Made by a program: the position numbers and the translations under genes. The notes below the pieces were generated by a model. The model had not been told where the DNA came from, searched no databases, and was given only the letters and a program-made list of their open reading frames with translations. Below, one piece after another: positions 24,386 to 36,992 of a stretch of 64,000 nt of DNA (the stretch's first letter is position 1; each line of letters begins with the position of its first letter). Source of the DNA: Cinclus cinclus (lineage: Eukaryota; Chordata; Aves; Passeriformes; Cinclidae); assembly GCF_963662255.1 (NCBI RefSeq), contig NC_085046.1, positions 136,381,392-136,445,391 on the forward strand. The letters run 5' to 3'.

Positions 24386-27300
24386 AATATCATTCAAACA
24401 ATAGAAGTATAAGTTATTAAAAGATGACATTGCTGTCTAAAGACTTTTAGACCCAAATGAAACTCCCCTGCACAGTAAAACCAGTAGAAAATTTTATGAG
24501 TATTCAGTTTTATTAACATTCACCATATAATATGCAGAAGTTGGTAGATGCATTTGGAGTCTAAAAATAATTTTTAGACAAATATATGGAAACGGTTTCT
24601 TTCATAGGAAATTGATCTTCATTAATATTCTGATTTGTCTAGACTACTGATATAATTTTGCCAACAGCTGTGGAATATGAAGAATTAAGATCCAACAGTC
24701 AAGAGAACTGAAATAAGAAATGAATATATTTCCACTGTTTTTTCCCTGTATAAGTTTATTTTATTACTCTGAAGTCTTTCAATTAAAAATGTGTTGGTAG
24801 TGTTGTTGGACTTGTTCCTATGTGCAGTGTCTGATAATAAATTCAAAGGTTGGGAATTTATCCACAGAATAAAAATTTCAGTTTGGTTTAAGTGGTTGAC
24901 TGCAATTTATCATCCACAATATCTCATCTATACTGTGATGGGAAATTACTTCTAGGAGTCTATGTAGCTGGTCTTGTATGACAACACTTTCCCAATGTAT
25001 TGTAAAAAACTGGAGGTTTTCATTGATGTATGGTATTGGCATACAAAGATGACAGATTTATTTCTTTTATTATTTGAATTTAAAAGAGTAGACATTATAA
25101 AATTAAGACATATTGGTGAGCAACAAAGAAGTGCTACAAAATGTTTTTTGACGGGGTATTCTCTATTCCTTCAGCTTTTTCCAGTTATGGCTGGCAACAC
25201 CTCTTCCCTAGAACAAGAGCATTCCCATAATGAAGCAGAAGCAGCTGGTGGAACTTGGAGAGGTTTTTATAATTTGGCATTTTCCTCCAAGAGGCATCCA
25301 GTTGTCTTTTTTCCAAGTTCTTGCCCTCCCATTCTTCACTTGGATAGACATTACAGAATAAGCAGTAAAAGGACATGAGTTTAAGAATAAAATAAAAATT
25401 TTGGTTTGAATCTATACAATTCAAAGATTGACTTTATAACATGAAAAACCTACAAACATAATCCATTTGTTTTAAAAGAGTAGCGATACTTATTCAAACT
25501 TACTTAAACTTACTTTACGTAGAAATTTTTATTTAACATTATCATACCTCAAAATAAACTCTAAGTTTTAAAATAGTTGATTTCATCCAACAGTTACTAG
25601 TTACCATTCTTCATTTGAACAAAATTGTTTAAATTGATTATGTTTTCACTCACTAAGGTTAGCAAATGTATGATAGCTATCAGAAAGTAAGATGAGAAAT
25701 ACAGAGACATGTATTAACAATGCACTTTTGATGGAAAGTCTTTGCTTGTTGTATCAATAATGAAATGTAATTTAAATTAATGTTTAAAATTATTTAACAC
25801 TTAGGGATACAAAGAAAGCTGTATAAAACTTACATTTTAATATAAATGAAATAGGAACTTAAAAGCTATTCTTATGCTCACACAAATTTATTGTGTTTGA
25901 TACCTCAACAAAAATTTTCAAAAACCATAGCTGTCATAAGAAAATTTTGTATATATTAGGAAAACCTTAAGGATATTAATTAAACCTTTCTTATATGGTC
26001 TGTTCACCCACAAGAACTTTGGAAATTTAATTCATCATCTTAACTCCTTCCAATGATCCTCTACTAAATTTCACTGCTTAAATTGAATATTTAAAGTGAA
26101 GTTCTGCTTTTTAAGCACACATGTATACCTACTGGTTTTTTTGTGACATTTTCAGTAATATTGACTAAATTTCAGAAATAAATGTAGTCTTGTTTTAAAT
26201 CCATCCCTGTTTTTTATATAATGATATAGTAGTCTTAATAATGTATATATTGTTATTTCAAACTGATTTTTTCTTTTGAGATTTCATTACTGTCACTTGT
26301 TTTTACTGTGGCATATGTGAACAGTAACATTTTACAGTTTCAAGGATGTTCCACCTGATCTTTTTTGCACTGATTATCTTATTGCTTAACACTTCTTTAA
26401 AAATTAGTTCCAAGTCCTTGACACAGGCCACTTTTCTTAGTGTTCTAATTTTTCTGATACATAATTTCAATGATCTGTGCATTCTTGCATTTTTGTACTT
26501 GAATTCTGTCAGTAACTAAATCGCTTTTAAACAGAGCAGAAATTCCTCACTCTTACTACATTCAAATCCAGGAAATAAGTATGAAATTATGCAAATAATG
26601 GGTTTCAATTCTGAGTGGCTTAATTTTTAAAATAGTGTATTCCATTTTTGAGATTGATTTTCTTTACATTTTTTCCAAAGTATTTATATCAAGTAGTGCT
26701 TTAGAAAATCCCCTTTTCAATTTGTTTTCCTCTCTTGGATTTACTATAAATGTACATATGCTTTGAGGAAGATTATTTCCTCTAAATCTTGCTTCTGAAT
26801 CCTATATTCTTTCATAAAGAAAACGTGGAACCCAAGAGATGTATATGTGTAAATCATGTTAATCTTTTCAAACTAGATCTAATCTAATACTTGAGCCTGA
26901 GATTTTTCTTTTCACAACAGATTCACCTTCCTTACACCTCAGGGGACAGAAAGCAAGACATAAAATATAAGATGCTACATCAGAGTGATAAAGACTGCTT
27001 AGATATTGGAAATGGAAATTTCTCCTGAAGTATCTTTATGATTGTCTCCTATTAGACATCTCAGCTCTGAGGGACATAGCACAGAGAACATCCAGAGAAT
27101 CTCGGTTGCAAGGAAAACTCCTACATCTAATTCTGAGCAGAAAGGAAATCTCAAGTCTTTTAGAAACATGCACTAATTTTTGACACACAGTTGGAGTCAT
27201 TTGTCATACTGTCTGAACAACTGGTCTGAACAAATCTATTGATTCGGATATGGTCAGGATAATGGGGTACTCCAAATTGAAATTACATTTTAGCAAAGCT

Positions 27301-27714
27301 GAGAGTTGAGTCTTCAGTAATGGTCACCGTTGACCTTAGATACCTAACAATAATGTATCTTTTGTAGTACATTTATAAGTTCCATTTCTCCTCTTGACGA
27401 GGTGAAGTTCATTACAGAAGCCATGCCAATCTTTTCACTCACTCTTATGGGCAGGTGTGGGGTGGGAAAGGGATTTCACAGTATCAAATCCCACAGTGCT
27501 TGACAGGCACTCCATGGTGTGATTGTCAACATTTTTCTGAAAAAATAAATCATTTAAAAGGGAAAAAGATGTTTGAAGCTACATCAGTTTGCAGAATACA
27601 CTTAAAAGAAAGCTTAAACCCCCCCATGATTGATACATGTCATACAGAACAGTAACGAAAACAATGACAAGAGTGTCACATCTTAAAACTGCAGCACAAA
27701 GAACACTTTAGCAT
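24386..27714. other. A+T-rich intergenic sequence, no gene seen
   Basis: The longest frame (134 codons, 24974-25378) has no recognisable domain and a composition like its surroundings. I do not support a gene here. Confidence 0.6.
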
Positions 27715-28045
27715 GTTCTGAGAGCATTCCTCAAGGGTTTTATTAGACCAATGCTGTTTGACATCTTTGTCAATGACATGGACAGTGGGATCCAGTGCAT
27801 CCTCAGCAAATTTGCTGACAGCACAAAGCTATGGGGTGCAGTCAGCACTCTGGAGGGAAGGAATGCCATCCAGAGGGGCCTGGACAGGCTTGAGAGATGG
27901 GCCTGTGCAAATCTCATGATGTTCAGCAAGGCCAAATGCAAGATCCTGAGCTGGGACAATCCAAAACACAAATATAGGCTGGACAAAGGATGGGTTGAGA
28001 GGAGCCCAGAGGAGAAAAATATGGGTGTCCTTACACAGATGTAAA
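27715..28045 (+). mobile_element. CR1 LINE, ORF2 RT-palm fragment
   Basis: The plus strand encodes a piece of CR1 ORF2 covering the RT palm and the segment after it: MLFDIFVNDMDSGIQ (residues 1-15 of the frame starting 27751), then LSKFADSTKLWG, then LEGRNAIQRGLDRLERWA and KAKCKILSW. The catalytic box, FADD in active elements, reads FADS, so the second catalytic aspartate is lost. Both ends are truncated. A further in-frame VERSPEEKNMGVL segment marks the right end. Confidence 0.9.
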
Positions 28046-31000
28046 AATGTCCTCACTATTTTGAACAATCTACCTGTCTTCTATATCTTATACATATACT
28101 TCACATAATGCATTAAGTGGCTAAGGGACTGTTATTGATACTTTATAAATGAAGGAGAAAAGGCAATTGAGAAAATGTAGAAGGATTTGGAATATCATAA
28201 ACCTTGCTCATTTCTAGAGCAAAAGAAGAAAAATAATGAAAACCATGATCAAGCTGGAATACCTTAGTGGTAATGTTGTATAATTGCTATCTATCCCTTT
28301 CGACAGAAGTGAAGCTCCAACAAATTGATCAAAGCTAATGACTAACACATAAAGCTCAGAATGCAGCACATTTTTACAAGTTCTCACCCTTGCAATAATT
28401 GTAGTGTGAGCCAGCCTAAAGATGAACACTTCTTCTTACATGTTGTTTTTTTTTTTTCAATTCAGGCAGATAGGATTAAAATGTCTGGCAGGAATGATAT
28501 GTATTAGAACATTGCTGTCAATAGATACATCATGGGAAGTTGCCTGAAATGGAGAAAAATGTTCTGAACATTTTACATTACTGCACAAGGTAAAAGCATA
28601 ACTCAGTGTCGAACTCCTGCTCCACAAAGAAGACATGTAAACCCTCAACCGACAAATTGCAAAATGAAGCTATTTTAAATTAAACACATTAGCTGATGAC
28701 ATAATATGCTTATGACTTTGCCTGTGGTGATTTAATATGATTTGACATGAGGAAATTTGTGTGGTGCTATTGAGATTAAGGTTAAGAATTTTTTTTAAAT
28801 TTGTAAAGACGAGGACCCATTGGAACCAAAACTGCCACAGGAATGTGAGCTGCAACAATGAATTATTCATATGGAAACGAATAAGAGAAATATGATTAAC
28901 AGGTAGAGATGATGGGTTTTCATACTGGTTGGTATATTTGTATTTGCAAATAGGAGTTTTTAACTAAAATCATTAACACGCTAAAAATACAATTTAAAGT
29001 AAAAACAGAACTAAAATTTTTGGGCAATGAGAATTAATTCTTTAATGGGTGATAGATTTTAAATTTTTAAATAATTTATTCACATAACTGATGAAAAAAC
29101 AACTGTTTATGGCTGTTTATAGCTACTTAAACTTCACAATGATTTCTAATCAATTTATTAAGTCAGATTAGTTTCATTTAAATGTGTGCCTTTTTTTTTC
29201 TTCAGATTCACTACGAAACAGCTAATTATAATACAATATGCTATTAAGAGATTCTCATTATAGTTCTGAGGAATGTTATTAATTTAATATATAAACATAA
29301 TATGGATTTTTGACTTGTAGGAACTTCAAACTCTGAGTCAATAAATAACAGAGTACACAAACAGAAACTGTTTTCTAAATCATGTAGAATACAACATTTG
29401 GTATAATAACCAAATCTTTTTTGTAAAGAGGTACACTATTGCGGGAAAAATTTAAACAACCTATCAAGATTATCTTTTAGCAGAAACATGGCGTTTGCTT
29501 TCCAGAATTCAGAAAATAAAAAAAGGAGGGTTTTAAGAAAGTGAATTTAAAGTTTCTTAGCTAGAATCTAACAATTTTAACGAAGAAAATAAAGCTGAAC
29601 CCTAAAGAAATTGCTGGTCAGAAAAAACTCCCTCTGCCTAATACTTCCAGATATTCTAAACATATCTTACTATTCTATTTGCACATACAAATATTAATTA
29701 TGAGGGGAAATTTGCTGGATACTCCTTTTATAAGTAGTTCACAGGAATTTAATTACTTGAGTTTAAATAAATTTAATTTCTTTGCAGTGAGACTTTCCCA
29801 CAACATTTTTTATTAAAGTGTACAGAGAGAAATCTAGTACTATCTTTTCTATATTAAAGAACTTTCTTCAGCTAATAGTTTTCCTGAAAGATGGAATTTA
29901 TTTTAACTATTTTGGACATAATAGGAATGCTCAATGTAGTATTTATTTCTCAGTGCTAACAGGATAAAATGATGATATGAGTTTACTTCTGAAGCACTGG
30001 GTCAAAGAAAAAACTCATTTTTGCACAGACCTATGCAAATTCATTGAGTCTTTTACTCTCAGTTAGCATCTGCATCAGGTCATGTAACAAACAACCCATT
30101 ATAAAATGAGTTAGTTAAATCTACAGTACATAGATATTTCTGTCTTAAAAAAACTAATCCGCATCATGTGCAGTGAAACAAAATTTAGGGACTACAGGTT
30201 TGACATTTTTCATTACTTAGTTTATTCCTTTTTCCTTCCACCACTCCCCAACCCCCTTATTTTATTTATTCCTTTTTATCACTCTCCTCTTATACTTTTT
30301 GCAGGGTCATGGGATGATTAAGCATCCACTTGCTGCTTTTCCTACCCCAAATTTGTGTTTGGCCAGCTCCTGAGGAGTTTACATTTCTGTACAGATTTTG
30401 GTGAAGTAATATGTCAGTCTTCTGTGACCCAGTTACCCCATATCTGAAAACGCAGACAGTGAACATGTTTTGGCCAAATCTAGCTCTTCCAGATATAAAT
30501 CAACCCAGTGATATTGAATATATATGGCTGCTTTGTTCTCTAACCACATTCACTATGTCTAAACTTGAAGAGCTAAGAAAGTTCTCAAGAGCCTAGTCTC
30601 AGACACAGGTTGTGACATTTATATACTCTTTTTTTCTCCTCTTTTAGCCATGCAATAGCACAGAATGCAGCCAAGAATATAAGATACATAAATCTGAAGT
30701 TTACTTCTAGGTGATTTTCTCAGGAACAAACATTTTTATGTGACAACAGTGGTAAAATCCAAAGGTTTATCTGAAAATCATGGGTGATGTAAGGCAAATC
30801 TACCCATACACAGGATATAGTGTATGAATAGAAAAAGAGATTCAATGATCCAAAATGTGTTTTTTTATAATCATGACACACTTTCTTTTTTTTTTTTTTT
30901 TTTTAGATTTCTTTAATTTACCTATGGTCCTATACAAATAAAGCTAAACATTTCACTTGGACCTCCAGGCTGAATCACACTAACAAAAAGCAGAAGGCTG

Positions 31001-31704
31001 CTGCCATTTCTTTGCTGTCCACAAATATCTGTCTCAAAATATTACTGCTATTCATGGTATTTAGTTAGGGGCATTTTCAAGTGCAATTGCAGATGAAAAG
31101 GCAACAAAGAGGGAGCTTGTTTTTGCTGCTTGTAAGGGGAGCTGACTTGAATTGCTGTCTGGTGTGCTGTATTAACAGAAGTCTTTTGCTTTAATTGGTA
31201 GCTCATAGAGTCTTTAAGAAAATTGCTGGAGTTTACAAGAGATACAGCTTACATGATCAAAGGAAAATGAAAAAGTATGTGAATCTTTCTAAAGTTAATT
31301 ATGGACATGGTACTTGCTCCCTGCACATGGATTTGTTGTTTTGAACAGATTGATAGAGTTAGAAGTTTGCATTGTTTGTGTCACTATACTGAGCTGGACA
31401 CAAACTACCTACAAGATTTTCTTAATCCTAGTCATTCTTCCTAGTGGAAGTGAAATTCACCTACTGAAATAGAAGTAAATCCCCATAAAATTTGAAAATT
31501 TACAATCAATGTCATAAATGTATTGAGTAAGACTCGACATATATTATGTGAATTGCCCATCTTTCTACAGAATGAATGGATGAGATTAAATATCTCGATT
31601 ACAAAGTGATTTAATGGTAAGTTGCTTTCTCAAAATGCATGTGTAAATAGTAACAATACTTTTAGTTGCAAATTGATGAAATTATTTGCTATTTGAAAAT
31701 CATG
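28046..31704. other. A+T-rich intergenic sequence, no gene seen
   Basis: Contains a poly-T run at 30886-30904 and a shorter one near 28447-28458. The remaining frames are short. No supported feature. Confidence 0.6.
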
Positions 31705-31995
31705 GTCATAGAACCACAGAAACTGCTCAGGTAGGGCCCCCTGGAGTGCATTACAGGATTTTTTCCAGAGGACTTTTGATATCTCCAGGAAAGGAGTCTC
31801 CACAACCTCTCTGGGAAACATCCTCCAGTGTCTTGCTACTCTCACAGTAACATCTAATCTAAACTTACTCTTTTTCAGTTTGAAGCTGTCCCGACTTGTC
31901 CAGTCTCTATATTCCATTGTCAATGTCCTTCTCCATCTTTCCTGTAGACTTCCTTTAGGTACTGGAAGTCTGGTATATCATCTGTTGCCTTTCAA
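31705..31995 (-). mobile_element. CR1 LINE 3' end
   Basis: The left edge, TCATAGAACCACAGAA at about 31705, is the reverse complement of the terminal CR1 repeats, placing the 3' end there. The minus-strand frame 31630-31923 retains CR1 C-terminal ORF2 words (KSKFRLDVTVRVARHWRMFP, REVVETPFLEISK). Truncated near 31995. Confidence 0.88.
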
Positions 31996-32193
31996 ATTAA
32001 AGTTATCAAAGATTTTTTTATTTTTTTTTAAAGTATCAGCCTTTCAAAACTCAAGCATATCAACAACATGAACAGGAAGAGTAAACTAGCTGACATTATG
32101 ATTACAGAGAAAAGCAATTCAGTAGAACAAACTCAGTCAGTGAGGCAGACGGCAGCAGAAGCGAGAAGTTCTGTAGCTGAGTGCTGGAGTGCA

Positions 32194-32345
32194 TTAAGAA
32201 GAGTGTGGCCACAAGGTTCAGGAGGTTACACTGCCCCTCTATTCTGCCCTGGTGAGACTGCATCAAAAATACTGTTTCTAGTTTTGGGCTGTCCAGTTCA
32301 AGAAAGAAAAGGAGTTACTGGACAGAGAGTACAGATGATCTTTTA
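32194..32345 (+). mobile_element. CR1 LINE fragment
   Basis: The plus strand matches the CR1 ORF2 C-terminal segment around AAGAGTGTGGCCACAAGGTT, then CTGCCCTGGTGAGACTGCAT and TTTTGGGCTGTCCAGTTCAAG. It is short and both ends are lost. It lies opposite in orientation to the neighbouring CR1 at 31705-31995, so the two are separate insertions. Confidence 0.8.
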
Positions 32346-32526
32346 GTACATCTGTAACTGGGTTCCAAGTCATTCAATATTTCTAACTAAAGCTTCTGTC
32401 TCCTCCTCTTTAACACTGGAGGAGTTTTTCTTCTGAAACAGTGAAGAATTCTAAATTTTTCTAAATTCTAAATTTTTAAAGCCTATGTTTTTGAAACTCA
32501 GTGAGAATAAACTATTTTGTAAATGT

Positions 32527-32672
<146 letters not shown>

Positions 32673-32692
32673 TTCTTTCATTCTTTCTTCAG

Positions 32693-34599
32693 AAAGCCTG
32701 TGAAGAAAGCCTGTGCCTAAAAAAGGCACAAAGCCTGTGCCTCAGGTCTCACTGTCAGAGCAACATCTTCTGGTGAATTCCTAGACTGGAACATCATTCC
32801 CAAGCACAAGGATATCTGCCTATGACTGTCTCTGGTGTGAAAGAGAATTACCAGAATCAATGCCTTGTCAAATATATGTGTGTCAGTCAGCAGAACTGAA
32901 AGCACAGCTAGTCTCAGTGCTCCTCTGGAGTACCAATTTAAGGCATCTTTGAGGGAAAAAAATCTTATTTTTTGAAGGAAAAAAATTCTTATTGGGTTGC
33001 ATGTTGAGATTGTAATTACTGCTTTGGTTTCACTTTTTAAAAAAAATCAACTATATCAATTTGCATTTTTCTAAGGTGAATTTGTTTTATATGTTCATGT
33101 TTTTAATGTGACACAGTTTTTACTTTTGCGATTGACATTGCCGTGTCTCAATGAAATTTCTGTAGTTTTTAATTCAGACCTTTTTATAGAGTCTATTTAT
33201 TTAGTATATGTGTAATACCTTTCACTAAGAATATTTTTAAGATTGCTATTACTTCTGACTGGAGGAAAGTTATCTACCCATTAAACAGAGAACTGTCTTA
33301 GTTACCTTGTGACCAACCCCCTATAGAGTCAGGTGGACTTTCAAGTAGTAGAGTACATTAACAATAGGTACACCTCAATTTCTATATTTCCCATTCTTTC
33401 ACACAATATGTAAGTTAAAATTTCAATCATCTGTGTTCAACCAAGTTTCTTATCTGTATTTTTAATTTAAAATAATATTTTTTTTATTTGTGATCAGTAT
33501 ATGAGTTTCAAAGATAGCTATGGAAAGGATCACATGTAGACATGAATCACTGTTAATACATTTTCTCTCATCTGTTAGAATGATACTGCTGTCCAGTAAA
33601 TGGATTGTGAAGTTGGGTTTTGTTCGTTTTTACTTTCCAGAAATGTCTTGGTGATACTCAAGACACTTCTGCTTTCCTAGAAGTTTTATTAACCACCAAA
33701 AAGAATTGTGTTCTCTTAACATTTCTGAGAAGCATTCTATTAATTTATGTGGTCAAGATTGAATAGAATGCAGACACTTTGGAAACTAAGAGTATGATAA
33801 TGATGAAACAATATTTTTCTAAGTGAACACTGTAAGTGCTATGCATATCTATGAAGCTATATTAATATTACAAATGATGACTCATCTAAGAGCTGGTGAC
33901 TCAAGTTTTTAAGAGACTGAATGATTTCACTGATTTAGATTTTTATGTTTGATTTGGCTCTTCAGATATAACTAAAACAAGAAATGCTTCATTTCCCACT
34001 CCACTGCACTAGACATTCTCCTCACATGAACTGTCATATTTAAGTTAAAAAATTAAAGTAAATTGATGATCCATAGATCATCTGCAATGATTTGGATAAC
34101 ATAGTTATTGAAACAGCACTTTTATTTTTTGCTCCTTTCTGGGAAGTTTAATTAGTAAATTTTATTGTCTAGATAGAGAAGAAAAAGAACATGTATTTAA
34201 GTAGTGACATTTCCTACTGTATCATCATACACCTTTACTTTCCCAAATTTACCCAATTTCCCTCTCCTCAATTATAATGTATTTAATAAATGCCTAAAAG
34301 ATCATTTCAAGATATTAATATCAACACTTGATAATGCAAAACACCAGCACTTCTATTCTGATAACTTCGATAGAAGTTGCCATGTCACAATTTAATATTT
34401 TGATAGAAAGTATTTGTTAGCTGATATCTTTTTTAAGACAGTTATTTTCTCACTATTATCTTATACTCTGATGGATTCTTTCCCGCATCTCCATACAAAT
34501 AGGCTGAATTTTTGTTACAGCCTCAATAGTGTCAAAACACTTCAAATTGGAAAAAAAGGAAGCTATAAACACTATAAAAATAAAAGCTATCTTTAAAAA
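32693..34599. other. A+T-rich intergenic sequence, no gene seen
   Basis: No supported coding, RNA or repeat feature. The sequence just right of the microsatellite (32693-32760) has short repeats of AAAGCCTGTG. Confidence 0.6.
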
Positions 34600-35890
34600 A
34601 GTGAGATTTGGGGAACTACAGTCTCACCCCTGTGCCTGGGAAGGTAATGGAGCAGGTCCTCTTGGAAATTATGCTAAGGCATGTGGAAAATTTGGAAGTG
34701 ATTGTTGACAGCCAGAATGGCTTTACTGAGGTCAAGTCTTGCCTTGACAAATTTCGACCCTCCTATGATGTGATTATGATGTTGGTGGATAAGGGAAGAG
34801 CAACTGATGACATCTCACTGGACTTGTGCAGAGCATTTGACACTGTCCTGCATGACACCTTTTCCTCTAAATTGGACAGACATGGTAGTGAATAATGCTG
34901 CATCCAGCTGGCGGCCAGTCACCAGTGCTGTCCCCCAGGGGTCAGTGCTGGGGCCAGTTCTCTTCAATAATTTTATTGATTACATGGATGAGGGGACTGA
35001 GTCTTTCATTAGTGAATTTGCAGATAACACTAAGCTGGGAGGGTGTGTTGATCTGTTGGAAGGCAGGAGGGCTCTACAGAGAGACCTGGAACAGTTGGAT
35101 GGATGGGTAGAGTCCAAGAGAATGAAGTTTAATAAATGCTGAGTCCTGCATTTTGGCCACAATAACACCCTGCATTGTTACAGTCTGGGGATGGTGTGGC
35201 TGGACACTGCCCAGGCAGAAAGGGACCTGGGGGTATTGGACCACAACTGACTGAACATGAGCCAGCAGTGTGCCCTGGTGGCCAAGAAGGTCAATGGCAT
35301 CCTGGCCTGGATCAGGAACAGTGTGGCCAGCAGGAACAGGGAGGTCATTCTTCCCCTGTGCTTGGCACTGGTGAGGCTGCACCTTGAGTGTTGTGTCCAG
35401 TTCTGGGCCCCTCAGTTTAGGAAGGATGTTGAGGTGCTTGAGCATGTCCAGAGGAGGGAACAAGACTGGGGAGATGCTTGGAACACAAGGCCTGTGAGGA
35501 ATGGCTGAGGGAGCTGGGGTTGTTTAGCCTGGAGAAAAGGAGACTCAGGGGTGACCTTATCACTCTCTACACCTTCCTGGAAGGTGGCTGTACTCAGGTG
35601 GGGGCTGTTCTCTTTCACCAGACAGTGACCAACACAACAAGAGGACACAGTCGTAAGCTATACCAAGGGAAATATAGGCTGGGTATTAGGAAAAAAGTTT
35701 TTAAAGGAAAGAGTGATAAAGTACTGGAATTGTCTGCCCAGGCAGGTGGTGGAATCATCGTCACTGGATGTGTTTAAAAAAAGACTGGATGTGGCATTTG
35801 GTGCCATGGTTTAGTTGAGGTGTTAGGGTATGGGTTGGACTCAATCATCTTGAAGGTCTCTTCCAACCTAGTGATTCTGTGATTGACAGA
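34600..35890 (+). mobile_element. CR1 LINE, longest copy: RT through 3' end
   Basis: A 5'-truncated CR1 that reaches its true 3' end: GAAGGTCTCTTCCAACCTAG near 35851 and the terminal GTGATTCTGTGATTG near 35869-35884. From left to right it covers the RT fingers, the palm, the thumb and C-terminal ORF2 segments, then the short 3' untranslated region. Several frameshifts and one deletion break the frame. It is followed at once by a second CR1 piece at 35892. It is the best preserved LINE in the window but cannot encode a working protein. Confidence 0.94.
34608..35780 (+). pseudogene. CR1 ORF2 fragment, reverse transcriptase and C-terminus
   Basis: Decayed LINE reverse transcriptase. Frame 1 (34608-34895) has VPGKVMEQVLLEIMLRHVEN and [14 protein letters not shown], the F/AFD motif before the palm. 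About 60 bp (the HGLDGW-to-RVV segment) is missing at 34890. The next frame (34807-35142) has [20 protein letters not shown] and then [10 protein letters not shown]; the catalytic FADD box is FADN, so one of the two metal-binding aspartates is lost. Frame 35257-35508 has [19 protein letters not shown], and 35478-35777 has ELGLFSLEKRRLRGDLITLY. At least four frame changes are needed to read through. The family call is certain. Confidence 0.93.
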
Positions 35891-35891
35891 T

Positions 35892-36035
35892 GGACCACTC
35901 AGTGGATAAGGAATGGGAAGAAGGGTTGCATTCAGAATTGCAGTCAATGGCCTGATGTCCAAGTGCAGAGTAGTGACAAGTGGTGTTCATCAAGAATCAG
36001 CATCAGGACTGGTGCTGGACATCTTTTAACATCTA
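35892..36035 (+). mobile_element. CR1 LINE fragment of another subfamily
   Basis: Directly after the 3' end of the previous CR1. The sequence follows the RT palm entry of CR1: GGATAAGGAATGGGAAGAAG, GTCAATGGCCTGATGTCCAA, then GTGACAAGTGGTGTTCATCA at about 35976. It is truncated at both sides and runs in the same direction as its neighbour, so it is either the older target of that insertion or a tandem piece. Confidence 0.78.
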
Positions 36036-36553
36036 TGACTCAATAATATTAGTGTTGGTATTTAGACTACTGTATAATATATTCTAAATTATACCAGGAA
36101 AGTAAATTTTTTTTATCTTACCTATACAAGACTTTTTGACCTTACGAATCAAAAATGTTCTGTCAAGAAAAAATGTAATATACAATAATATTTTTTTTCA
36201 AAAATATTAAAATTTCACAGTTTTGTTCCAATTTATGATACAGAGAAGGTGAAATTCCATCCAGTTCCTAAAGATTTTAGCATATGCTTTCTTGAGCAAT
36301 ATTTTAGTAAGCTCTTTGACATATTTGATCTGTGCTAATGAGTTGTTTAACAGAAAACTCGTATATCATTTGCTTAGCTAACATTCTCTTTTACCTACCT
36401 TTTTAATTTCAGTGGCTACGGAGAGAAGTTGCTATTTATGCTTTACACAAACCCTTCTCTGTAGCTGTTTCTTCAGGAAAAAAAATACACTCTGTCATCA
36501 CTATCACTGCACTGTCTGAGCAATAGCTCAGTTTTTTCTTATAGTTGCAATTC

Positions 36554-36789
36554 TGTAGGAGAACAGATTATGAGGCATAGGGAATGGGACTGTGGCTGTG
36601 TAAGACAGGTGAACAGCACTGAAGGAAAAGAAGCAGAGAATGTTGATGTGTATTGACCAACCACAAAAGAATAAAAGGGCAAACAGGTGTTATGCATGTG
36701 AGGGAGAAGGGTATAAAAGGTTATACTGGGGAATAATGGAGTGCTGATGCTTGAAACTGTTCTTGGTAATGGATGCACGTCCATCGTCA
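36554..36789 (+). mobile_element. solo LTR, 236 bp, with target-site duplication
   Basis: Starts TGTAGGAGAACAG and ends CCATCGTCA (TG...CA). The flanks are CAATTC (36548-36553) and CAATTA (36790-36795), a 6-bp duplication with one mismatch, as left by ERVK or alpharetrovirus-like integrases. Inside is a TATA box (36711-36719) followed 25 bp later by a degenerate AATAAT signal. The short length suits the compact alpharetrovirus-like LTRs known in birds. No interior remains, so it formed by LTR-LTR recombination. Confidence 0.68.
36711..36719 (+). promoter_or_regulatory. LTR TATA box
   Basis: GTATAAAAG near the 3' third of the solo LTR at 36554-36789, with the cap region expected about 25-30 bp further on. 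An intact core promoter motif in an otherwise inert element. Confidence 0.55.
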
Positions 36790-36902
36790 CAATTACTCAC
36801 AACAAGAAGTTGATAATATCCCACATAAGTAACCTCCACAAAAGAAAAACACCTATGTTCTTTATGTATTCTTCCTGGAATTTCAGTTTACTTCTCAGCT
36901 TT

Positions 36903-36992
36903 TCTCTTTTTTTTTTTTGTTTTTTTTTTTTTGTTTGTTTGGTTTTTTTTGTTTTTTGTTTTTTTGTTGTTGTTGTTGTTGTTGTTTTTTTC
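36903..36992 (+). repeat. poly-T / (GTT)n low-complexity tract
   Basis: T-runs broken by single G residues, then GTT units at 36965-36985. It lies about 110 bp right of the solo LTR. Confidence 0.93.

Noticed and set aside
24974..25378. 134-codon open frame
   Set aside because: No domain, composition like its noncoding surroundings, and no splice or promoter context. Frames of this size arise by chance in 64 kb.
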